Assembly (NCBI GenBank): GCA_031292145.1
Contig: JARLHR010000091.1
Span: 62,001-126,000, forward strand
Length of the DNA stretch: 64,000 nt
From: Clostridium sp.
GTDB lineage: Bacteria > Bacillota > Clostridia > Clostridiales > Clostridiaceae
Reading direction: 5' to 3'
In this document: in pieces, positions 58,442 through 64,000 of the stretch
How the letters are laid out: each line of letters starts with the position of its first letter
Position numbering within the stretch: the first letter of the stretch is position 1
Notes under the pieces: model-generated
Seen by the model: the letters and a program-made list of their open reading frames with translations, nothing else
What the model was told of the DNA's origin: nothing
Databases searched by the model: none
Position numbers and translations under genes: made by a program

Positions 58442-58642
58442 ATGAATTTAAGACCTGTTTCATCAAGTCGAATGAATGCAGTTGGTTGGGAAAATAACAC
58501 AATGTATATTAGATTCAAAAATGGTTCTGTTTACGCATATATGAATGTGTCTGAATCACAATATACTGATTTTATTAATTCTCCATCTTTAGGATCTGCT
58601 TTAGCTCAATTTGATAAAGTTCATCCTTATCATAGAGTTTAA
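58442..58642 (+). CDS. KTSC-domain protein
   Basis: The ATG at 58442 has AAAGGTGG upstream. MNLRPVSSSRMNAVGWENNT, then MYIRFKNGSVYAYMNVSESQ with VHPYHRV at the end: a KTSC domain (here SSSR...), 66 residues. These domains occur alone or beside RNA enzymes; activity is unknown. It is a single + strand gene with a strong terminator. Confidence 0.85.
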   Translation: MNLRPVSSSRMNAVGWENNTMYIRFKNGSVYAYMNVSESQYTDFINSPSLGSALAQFDKVHPYHRV

Positions 58643-58648
58643 TCTCTT

Positions 58649-58685
58649 AGTGATGGCTAATTGGTACTTAGTCATCGCTTTTTAG
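58649..58685 (+). terminator. 12-bp terminator of KTSC gene
   Basis: AGTGATGGCTAA pairs with TTAGTCATCGCT (wobble at two pairs), then TTTTT. Confidence 0.82.
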
Positions 58686-58826
58686 TGGTATGCCTATTTC
58701 ATCCCTAACTAATTTAATGCAACTATCTGTGATAATTATGGTACAGTGTGAATCCCAATTATTTTTCAGATATTCCACTAATGGTTCAGATAACTCCTTT
58801 AGTTTTTCAATTTCCGGATTATTCAT
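58668..58826 (-). CDS. Small protein, paralogue of 57804 N-terminus
   Basis: Ribosome site GAAGGGTGG. ELSEPLVEYLKNNWDSHCTI and DSCIKLVRDEIGIPLK align with the start of 57804..58133. Its ATG overlaps the stop of the 19-aa ORF (ATGA). Function unknown; it overlaps the KTSC terminator in the opposite direction. Confidence 0.65.
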   Translation of the reverse strand: MNNPEIEKLKELSEPLVEYLKNNWDSHCTIIITDSCIKLVRDEIGIPLKSDD

Positions 58827-58882
58827 TTATTGCCACCCTTCTTTTTTAAAAGTTCTAAATAGTATTCATCTGCCTCATTCAC
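58823..58882 (-). CDS. 19-aa micro-ORF, copy 1
   Basis: GTG start with AAGGAGG about eight bases upstream, inside the end of the XRE gene 58875..59093. Product MNEADEYYLELLKKKGGNK. Ends in ATGA overlap with 58826. A homologous 19-aa peptide lies at 59716..59775, same length and GTG start. Too short for confident calling alone, but the pair argues for selection. Confidence 0.55.
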   Translation of the reverse strand: MNEADEYYLELLKKKGGNK

Positions 58883-59093
58883 TTTTGGGTTCCTCCTTAA
58901 CATATAATTCTTTGTAAGATACACCTAAGCCATTACAAAGCTTACTTATAGTCATAGGTCTTACCTTGTCCACATTTCCATTAACAAGTCTTGATATTTG
59001 AGTTTTTGACATTCCTGTCTTTTCTGCAAGTTCTGAATAACTGATTCCTTTTTCAATTACTATTTCTTTTAATCGTTCAACATTTAGTGCCAT
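58875..59093 (-). CDS. Cro-like XRE regulator, 72 aa
   Basis: HTH_3 domain: LKEIVIEKGISYSELAEKTG, then MSKTQISRLVNGNVDKVR. First gene of the leftward early operon, under the promoter at 59126..59154; ribosome site GGAGGTG. It probably acts as the Cro-type counterpart of the regulators on the + strand. Confidence 0.85.
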   Translation of the reverse strand: MALNVERLKEIVIEKGISYSELAEKTGMSKTQISRLVNGNVDKVRPMTISKLCNGLGVSYKELYVKEEPKSE

Positions 59094-59125
59094 TTTTCTT
59101 TCACCTCCGTCCTTTCTATATTTTC

Positions 59126-59154
59126 ATTATAATTACTTTGTTTTCAGATTGAAA
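59126..59154 (-). promoter_or_regulatory. Early leftward promoter
   Basis: - strand TTTCAA (59149..59154) and TATAAT (59126..59131), spacer 17. Lies 33 bases before the Cro-like start. Confidence 0.65.
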
Positions 59155-59357
59155 CATTGATATAAGATAGTTATATGAAATTATCTTTATTTTCCTTAAT
59201 ATTCCTTTATTTATCTCTATTTTAATCAAATTTAAAATAATTCTATTTTTGAAAACTTTTTTGTGTTTTTATGTCATTAATTTAAATAGTTGAATTTTAT
59301 TTACAATAGTTTACTTTTTTTAACTTTTGTTATATACTTATTTAAGAGGTGAAAACA

Positions 59358-59714
59358 ATGAATTTTATTGATAGATTAAAAAATTATATGAATGAAAACA
59401 ATTTGAAGCAAATAGATTTATCTGATAAGACTGGTATGAGTAGAGGAAGTATAAGTAATATACTTAGTGGAAAGAGAACTCCAAATGAAAAAATGCTTAC
59501 AGTATTAAGCGAAATGAGTGGTAAAAGTATAAACTGGTGGCTCTATGGAAATGAAATACGTAACAATTTAGATTCTCTAAACAAATTAATTGATTTATTC
59601 ATTTCTAATGGAGATATAAAAGCAGATGGTTCTTATGATGAAGATACTAAAAATATATTACATACTATGCTAGATAAAGAAATACGTGTAAAATTGCAAA
59701 ATAAAAAGGCTTAA
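59358..59714 (+). CDS. XRE regulator (repressor-like), 118 aa
   Basis: The ATG at 59358 has AGAGGTG six bases upstream. N-terminal HTH (MNFIDRLKNYMNENNLKQID, then SRGSISNILSGKRTPNEKML) with a C-terminal helical extension (WWLYGNEIRNNLDSLNKLID). The GKSINWWLYG block is common in phage CI-like regulators. It diverges from the early operon, so it is a candidate repressor of P-left. The micro-ORF copy 2 lies antisense directly after it. Confidence 0.85.
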   Translation: MNFIDRLKNYMNENNLKQIDLSDKTGMSRGSISNILSGKRTPNEKMLTVLSEMSGKSINWWLYGNEIRNNLDSLNKLIDLFISNGDIKADGSYDEDTKNILHTMLDKEIRVKLQNKKA

Positions 59715-59715
59715 C

Positions 59716-59775
59716 TCACTTGTTAGCCTTTATTTTTTTGATTATTTCTAAAAGAAACTTGTCTGCTTCATTCAC
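59716..59775 (-). CDS. 19-aa micro-ORF, copy 2
   Basis: GTG start, GGGGG about nine bases upstream. Product MNEADKFLLEIIKKIKANK, aligned with copy 1 without gaps (MNEAD, then FLLExIKK). It lies downstream of a strong LexA-boxed promoter and its transcript would continue antisense into the XRE gene. Confidence 0.5.
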   Translation of the reverse strand: MNEADKFLLEIIKKIKANK

Positions 59776-59823
59776 TTTTAAACATCCCCCACTGATAATA
59801 ATATCGCTTTAAATGATAAAATC

Positions 59824-59853
59824 ATTATAGCACATGCGAACACTTGTTTGCAA
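59824..59853 (-). promoter_or_regulatory. Promoter with candidate LexA box
   Basis: - strand TTGCAA (59848..59853), 18-base spacer, TATAAT (59824..59829) with TG before it. CGAACACTTGTTTG at 59837..59850 fits the clostridial LexA form GAAC-N4-GTTT and overlaps the spacer and -35. It would drive micro-ORF copy 2 and run antisense through 59358..59714 on SOS induction. Confidence 0.55.
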
Positions 59854-59939
59854 TATTAATATATATTGGTAATATTTTAACATTGTAAACATTATGTGCC
59901 TTGCTGTAAACTTATTATACACCCAAAAAGGTTGTATAT

Positions 59940-59956
59940 ATTACAACATTTCCCCA
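59940..59956. promoter_or_regulatory. GTTGTA-TACAAC operator-like dyad
   Basis: GTTGTATATATTACAAC, six-base arms, about 30 bases before the TTG start of the next gene. Likely a regulator site. Confidence 0.4.
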
Positions 59957-59989
59957 TAATAGGACACTTTAAAAAGAGAGGTGCTAACT

Positions 59990-60220
59990 TTGCTGAGGTG
60001 CAAAAGAAGAATAAGAGGTCTAAACCAATCACAATTAGGGAAAAGAATACGAAAAAGTAAAAGTTATGTTAGTAGGTTGGAAAGAAAAGTAAAAGGATAT
60101 GAGCCAAATTTGCATATGATAAAAAAACTAGGTAAAGAATTGGAATGTTGCCCTATAGAATTATTTGTATTTTTTGCAGATATTGATTGTAAATATTTTA
60201 AAAAATCAGATTTGCTTTAA
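59990..60220 (+). CDS. Small XRE-like protein, 76 aa
   Basis: TTG start at 59990 with GAGAGGTG six bases upstream; an in-frame GTG at 59981 lies in that site. MLRCKRRIRGLNQSQLGKRI, then RKSKSYVSRLERKVKGYEPN: HTH_3 with a basic first helix. C-terminal CCPIELFVFFADIDCKYF. Part of the switch region; may adjust repressor synthesis. Confidence 0.75.
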   Translation: MLRCKRRIRGLNQSQLGKRIRKSKSYVSRLERKVKGYEPNLHMIKKLGKELECCPIELFVFFADIDCKYFKKSDLL

Positions 60221-60244
60221 AATATTCAATTTACAAAACTGTCC

Positions 60245-60300
60245 CTAAAATGATTATAATATAGCCTTTTTTACACTAAAATGATTATGTAATAGTCATT
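60245..60300. promoter_or_regulatory. CTAAAATGATTAT direct repeats (operator)
   Basis: CTAAAATGATTAT at 60245..60257 and 60276..60288 (31 bp apart), with an inverted AATGA/TCATT overlap after the second. They lie upstream of the 60352 repressor gene and probably bind it. Confidence 0.55.
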
Positions 60301-60351
60301 ATGTAACAATATGCTCCTGTATAATTATAATTAAAAGAATATAAGGAGCAT

Positions 60352-60648
60352 ATGACATTGTTAGGTGAAAGAATTAAATTACTTAGAAATGAACAGGGAA
60401 TTACACAAGACCAACTTGCAGAATATATAAACGTATCTAGATCAAGCGTAAACGGATATGAAAATGGTGGTGTTGAACCTAGTTTAAGTGTTCTAGTTAA
60501 GCTAGCTGATGTATTTAACGTTAGCTTGGACTATCTATTAGAACGAACCGAAGAAAAGCATAATATTAATCTACTAAATCAAGATGCCAAAGACTTTTTA
60601 CTTAAAGTAATTGAACTTGCAAATGATTATAAAATAAAAAAGAAGTAA
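60352..60648 (+). CDS. CI-type XRE repressor, 98 aa
   Basis: The first ATG (60352) is only three bases from the GGAG site; the in-frame TTG at 60358 gives better spacing and starts MLGERIKLLRNEQG. HTH_3 domain: IKLLRNEQGITQDQLAEYIN, then VSRSSVNGYENGGVEP. C-terminal part short (ANDYKIKKK). The nearest regulator to the integrase; likely the lysogeny repressor. It has no protease domain, so release may depend on another factor. Confidence 0.85.
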   Translation: MTLLGERIKLLRNEQGITQDQLAEYINVSRSSVNGYENGGVEPSLSVLVKLADVFNVSLDYLLERTEEKHNINLLNQDAKDFLLKVIELANDYKIKKK

Positions 60649-60690
60649 TCTATATAACTTAATGTATAAGATTACTTCTTATTTTTTATT
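60640..60690. terminator. Bidirectional terminator between repressor and integrase
   Basis: AGAAGTAATC (60641..60650) and GATTACTTCT (60670..60679), with A- and T-rich flanks on both strands. Confidence 0.78.
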
Positions 60691-61624
60691 TTTTAATCTT
60701 TATTGATTTTTTATTAATGAACTCTAAAGGATTAAAATCTTCAAAGCCATCCTGTAGGTCTTTGGTGAACATATTAACATAGTTTCTAACCATATCCATG
60801 TCACTATGGTTAAGTGTCTTCTGTAACTTAAATATATCCCCTCCATTAAGTATCCATTGCTTAGAAAAAGTATGTCTCCACCTATGAATACCTGTCTTTT
60901 TAACGCCTCTAGAATGATTATAACGCCTCATGCTGCTATCTATACTATCTCTATTCATTTGGTCACCATAAGCAGTACAAAAAGCATAATTTTCTTCATT
61001 CCCTTCTCTTATAGCTAAAAATTCCCTAAGAATAGGCTTTAATGATGGAGTTATTGGAATTGCTAAAGGTCTTCTGTTTTTTGTAGTTCCTAAAAACAAT
61101 AGGTTATTATCTAGATCTATATCTTTGATTTTTAAATTTCTTATGTTGGAGCATCTCATGCCTGTAGAGTAAAGTAAATTGCATATGGTCCAGTTCCTAA
61201 ACTCTACAAAACTACAATTACTTTTATTTGGTTTTTTGAGTAATATCTTAACTTCATCTTCTGTATAAGTTTCTATTACTGGCTTATCATATTTTACTAA
61301 AGCAATATGAAATTTTTCCATATACCCTAGCTTCATGAAGTAATATAAAATTGTTTTTAATCCTCTAAGATAAGTATTTATAGTTATATCCTTTATATTC
61401 AATTCATTCTGGCAACCTACAATAAAATTATCTACTATAGACTTTGTAATATCCTTTATAGGCATCTTAGGCTTAATAAATTTATAAATAGTTCTAACTG
61501 TATTATCATAAAATTGTATAGTAGCAGGTCTAAAGTTTCTAGTCCTACAATAGAAAATAAATTCATCATAACCTCTATCAAAAGTTATACTTTTTGTATT
61601 AATTTCAATCATTTTTCTTTTCAA
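60686..61624 (-). CDS. int: Tyrosine integrase of element B
   Basis: The start is the TTG at 61624 with AAAGGTGG eight bases upstream, giving MKRKMIEINTKSITFDRGYD, parallel to the element A integrase. Catalytic parts: STGMRCSNIRNLK (Arg), GIHRWRHTFSKQW, LNHSDMD (His) and VRNYVNMF (Tyr). It recombines the tRNA-Leu att core at 61730..61782, about 100 bases away. The copy at 7487 is a close homologue. Dyad repeats right upstream may be its arm sites. Confidence 0.93.
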   Translation of the reverse strand: MKRKMIEINTKSITFDRGYDEFIFYCRTRNFRPATIQFYDNTVRTIYKFIKPKMPIKDITKSIVDNFIVGCQNELNIKDITINTYLRGLKTILYYFMKLGYMEKFHIALVKYDKPVIETYTEDEVKILLKKPNKSNCSFVEFRNWTICNLLYSTGMRCSNIRNLKIKDIDLDNNLLFLGTTKNRRPLAIPITPSLKPILREFLAIREGNEENYAFCTAYGDQMNRDSIDSSMRRYNHSRGVKKTGIHRWRHTFSKQWILNGGDIFKLQKTLNHSDMDMVRNYVNMFTKDLQDGFEDFNPLEFINKKSIKIKK

Positions 61625-61648
61625 AATATATACCACCTTTATAAAAAA

Positions 61649-61692
61649 TGCACGCACGTTTTAAGTATTTCTACAAAATAAACGTGCGTGCA
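61649..61692. repeat. 13-bp dyad TGCACGCACGTTT beside integrase B
   Basis: TGCACGCACGTTT (61649..61661) and AAACGTGCGTGCA (61680..61692), perfect, 18-base spacer. It lies between the integrase start and the att core. Probably arm-type binding sites; the matching repeats at 8444..8508 differ in sequence. Confidence 0.55.
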
Positions 61693-61729
61693 AATTTAAT
61701 CCTTTAGGTGGTTTAAACCTTGTAATCAA

Positions 61730-61782
61730 TGCAGGTGACGGGACTTGAACCCGTACGTTATTCAACACACGCCCCTCAAACG
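61730..61782. repeat. att repeat at right end of element B
   Basis: 53 bp identical to 8572..8624; covers the tRNA-Leu 3' half. On the - strand it is followed by ATTGATT, not CCA. This end rebuilds an intact tRNA gene from host 5' half plus phage 3' half. Confidence 0.92.
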
Positions 61783-61811
61783 TGCCTGTCTGCCAGTTCC
61801 AGCACACCTGC
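61730..61811 (-). tRNA. tRNA-Leu (anticodon GAG)
   Basis: Reading the - strand: acceptor GCAGGTG (61811..61805) with CACCTGC (61737..61731) and discriminator A; D-arm CTG...CAG; anticodon stem CACGT/GCGTG with loop TTGAGGG (anticodon GAG, reads CUC/CUU); variable arm; T-arm ACGGGTTCAAGTCCCGT. No CCA is encoded. It is the host gene used as attB by both elements. A promoter lies at 61833..61861. Confidence 0.93.
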
Positions 61812-61832
61812 AAAATATTAATTAACTTCTTA

Positions 61833-61861
61833 ATCATAATTCATTTTTCTTAAAATTTCAA
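61833..61861 (-). promoter_or_regulatory. Promoter of tRNA-Leu
   Basis: - strand TTGAAA (61856..61861) and TATGAT (61833..61838), spacer 17; expected start about 15 bases before the tRNA. The rest of 61812..61975 shows nothing else. Confidence 0.6.
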
Positions 61862-61975
61862 GTGAGTTTCATAAAATATTTAAATTAATTATTAATTAAT
61901 AAACTACTAATTAGTGCACTTTTAAAAAATAATAATTTACAAACTATAAACTATATTTTCTAAAAGTGCCTAGTT

Positions 61976-62605
61976 TTAAAAATGTACACTTACCAAGCTT
62001 TGGATTGATTTTATTATTTTATTACTATTAAAATACTTTTCGTCTTTTCTGTAAAAATATTTATATATAGAGTAATAAGTATTTACTTTATCTACATACT
62101 TTTTTGTTTCTCCAAAAGGTATATAATCTATACTTTTTCCATCTGAAGAATATTTTTCATTGTCCAGCCATGACTGCACATTTGTCGGCCCTGCATTATA
62201 AGCCGCAATTGTTAAATCTAAATCTTTATTAAAAGTATCATTTAATCTTCTAAGATACCAGCATCCCATTCTTATATTATATTCTTCATCATATAAATCT
62301 TCTTTTGAAAATGTACTATAACCCATTTCTTTGGCTGCCCATGCCCCTGTTTCAACAGTTATTTGCATAAGTCCTACAGCATTTTTATGCGAATGTGCAT
62401 TATCATCAAATTTACTTTCAGTTTTTATTACAGCTAATACAAACAGCGGATCTAAATCGTATTGAGAACTATATAAATCTACATACTCTTTATATTTATA
62501 AGGAAAAAAATTTTCTTTTACAACATATCTACAACCTATGCCAATTACTACTAAAGCTATTAATAATAACATCACTTTACGCAAGGTCTTTCTCAAAAAT
62601 TTCAT
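61976..62605 (-). CDS. Membrane-anchored lytic transglycosylase
   Basis: 209 residues. N-terminal TM anchor (VMLLLIALVVIGIGCRYVV, about residues 11 to 29), then an SLT domain: the catalytic Glu in VLAVIKTESKFDDNA, NAVGLMQI, and TIAAYNAGPTNVQSWL. It cleaves peptidoglycan glycan strands from outside. Host gene; the order polA-coaE-transglycosylase is familiar in Clostridium. Confidence 0.92.
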   Translation of the reverse strand: MKFLRKTLRKVMLLLIALVVIGIGCRYVVKENFFPYKYKEYVDLYSSQYDLDPLFVLAVIKTESKFDDNAHSHKNAVGLMQITVETGAWAAKEMGYSTFSKEDLYDEEYNIRMGCWYLRRLNDTFNKDLDLTIAAYNAGPTNVQSWLDNEKYSSDGKSIDYIPFGETKKYVDKVNTYYSIYKYFYRKDEKYFNSNKIIKSIQSLVSVHF

Positions 62606-62701
62606 TATCGTCTCCTTAATTTATACATATTCTAAAAATAATATATCACATGCTACTAAATCTATTTCGCATTACTGACCTACTACCTTCTTTCATATGC
62701 C

Positions 62702-63301
62702 TTAGCTTATTAATTTCATAAAATCAATTAAATCATAAACCTGCTTTTGAGTTTCCATTAATTCACCATTATTATCAATAATAATATTGGCAAACTCCTT
62801 CTTTGCTTCTAACGACATTTGAGCATTTATTCTGGTTACGGCATCAGGCTTACTTAATTTATCTCTACTCATAACTCTTTGTATTTGTACTGAGTTATCT
62901 ACACAAACAAGTATTATATAATCCATTTCATCTTGCATATTATTTTCTATTAACGTTGGTGCATCTATTATTACTATTTTTTCACCTTTTTTCTCATAAG
63001 ACTTTATATTTTCCTCTAAAGTCTTCTTAATATAAGGTATAATTATATTTTCATATTTTATTCTTTCCTTTGTGAATCTAAAAATATGATTTCCAAATTC
63101 CCTTCTTCTAAATTCTCCTCTCCAATCAAAGAACCCTGATCCAAATTGTTTACGAACCATTTCTAATATTTGAGGATTCTTTTCAATTACTTCTTTAGCT
63201 ATAACATCTGCATCTATAACTTTAAATCCTTCATTTCTCAGAATATTACATACAGTACTTTTTCCTGTACCAATTCCACCTGTTAAACCAATTTTAATCA
63301 T
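62702..63301 (-). CDS. coaE: Dephospho-CoA kinase
   Basis: The ATG at 63301 (AAAGGGTGG upstream) gives MIKIGLTGGIGTGKSTVCNI, with the P-loop GGIGTGKST; a GTG at 63316 is less likely. VIDADVIAKEVIE and YIILVCVDNSVQIQRVMSRD are the other family blocks. It performs the last step of coenzyme A synthesis in the cytoplasm. Host gene between polA and the transglycosylase. Confidence 0.95.
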   Translation of the reverse strand: MIKIGLTGGIGTGKSTVCNILRNEGFKVIDADVIAKEVIEKNPQILEMVRKQFGSGFFDWRGEFRRREFGNHIFRFTKERIKYENIIIPYIKKTLEENIKSYEKKGEKIVIIDAPTLIENNMQDEMDYIILVCVDNSVQIQRVMSRDKLSKPDAVTRINAQMSLEAKKEFANIIIDNNGELMETQKQVYDLIDFMKLIS

Positions 63302-63412
63302 TTTTACATAAACCACCCTTTATTCAGTTTACAGTTAACAATTTGCAGTTAACAGTTAATAATAAGTAGAAAATCCTTAAGGATTTTCTACTTAATCTTT
63401 AGTATTTTAAGC

Positions 63413-64000
63413 TTACTTTGCATCATACCATGTGTTCCCGAAATTAACATCTACGTCAAGTGATACTTTCAATTTAATTGCATTTTCCATTTCATCTGCA
63501 ACTAATTTTTTAACCTCTTCAAATTCATCCTTTTTAACATTTAATATAAGTTCATCATGAACTTGAAGAATTAATTCGCTTTTAAAATTCTTTTCATTTA
63601 ACTTATTATAAACATTAACCATTGCAAGCTTTATGATATCAGCTGCACTTCCTTGAATAGGCGCATTCATTGCTAATCTATCTCCTAAAGCTTTTACTAT
63701 TTTATTTGAAGATTTTATTTCTGGTATGAATCTTCTTCTATTTAAAATTGTTAGTACATAACCTTTTTCTTGAGCTTCTCTAACTACATTTTCTAAATAT
63801 TCCTTTATCTTTGGATATCTCTCTAAATAGATTGCCATATATTCTTCTGCTTCTTTTTTTGAAATTTTCAAGTCTTCTGCCAAACTAAATGCACTTATTC
63901 CGTATACTATTCCAAAGTTTACAGCTTTTGCTCTACTTCTCATAAGAGAAGTCACCTCATCTATTGGCACTTTAAAAACTTCTGAAGCTGTCTTTGTATG
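63413..64000 (-). CDS. polA: DNA polymerase I, C-terminal part
   Basis: The frame runs to the window edge, so the 5' end is outside. Visible: the fingers motif B RSRAKAVNFGIVYG, then YLERYPKIKEYLENVVREAQ, and motif C QVHDELIL near the end. This is the polymerase domain of family A enzymes used in repair and Okazaki fragment processing. Host gene, first of the polA-coaE set. Confidence 0.96.
   Translation of the reverse strand, partial: HTKTASEVFKVPIDEVTSLMRSRAKAVNFGIVYGISAFSLAEDLKISKKEAEEYMAIYLERYPKIKEYLENVVREAQEKGYVLTILNRRRFIPEIKSSNKIVKALGDRLAMNAPIQGSAADIIKLAMVNVYNKLNEKNFKSELILQVHDELILNVKKDEFEEVKKLVADEMENAIKLKVSLDVDVNFGNTWYDAK

Overview
The window is low-GC Firmicute DNA, most likely a Clostridium chromosome. 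The right end carries the host genes polA (partial), coaE and a lytic transglycosylase, followed by a tRNA-Leu(GAG) gene. Almost everything to the left is mobile DNA stacked against that tRNA. No species call is possible from the sequence alone.

Two elements sit in tandem at tRNA-Leu. Element B is bounded by a 53-bp direct repeat (8572..8624 and 61730..61782) and is a complete-looking prophage of about 53 kb. Element A lies to its left, ends at its own related integrase (7487..8428) and runs off the left edge of the window. A contains a partial unknown gene, a + strand operon with radC, a three-gene - strand operon ending in a uracil-DNA-glycosylase-like Fe-S protein, serine recombinase debris, a short tyrosine recombinase, and an AT-rich region flanked by TGTTCCA/TGGAACA motifs.

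Element B reads right to left: integrase (60686..61624); a switch region with four XRE-type regulators, operator-like repeats, a candidate LexA box and two related 19-residue micro-ORFs (58823..60648); a long early operon on the - strand with many small Cys-rich proteins, AbrB-like regulator, HD hydrolase, RecA-like ATPase, SSB-like protein, ERCC4 nuclease, MazG fusion, ThyX, primase-helicase, C5 methyltransferase and a PAPS-reductase-like protein (43394..58826); an ArpU-like late regulator; then the late genes: terminase, portal-MuF fusion, protease, HK97-type capsid, connectors, contractile sheath and tube, frameshifted tail chaperone, tape measure, baseplate, fibres and lysis genes (15000..42469). 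The contractile sheath and XkdK-XkdX-like order make it a PBSX-like myovirus.

The left end of element B (8831..11629) is plasmid-like: a ParM-family actin, a ParR-like partner, an RHH protein and a winged-helix Rep-like protein under a dyad operator. Beside it lies an origin-like region (12098..12520) whose AT-rich core and TGTAACA sites recur in inverted orientation 31 kb away (43605..43960). I read element B as a phage-plasmid that can integrate.

Morons with their own signals include a surface PLD-type nuclease lipoprotein, an acyltransferase, a membrane protein, three lone + strand genes in the early region, and a candidate type I toxin-antitoxin pair next to the amidase.
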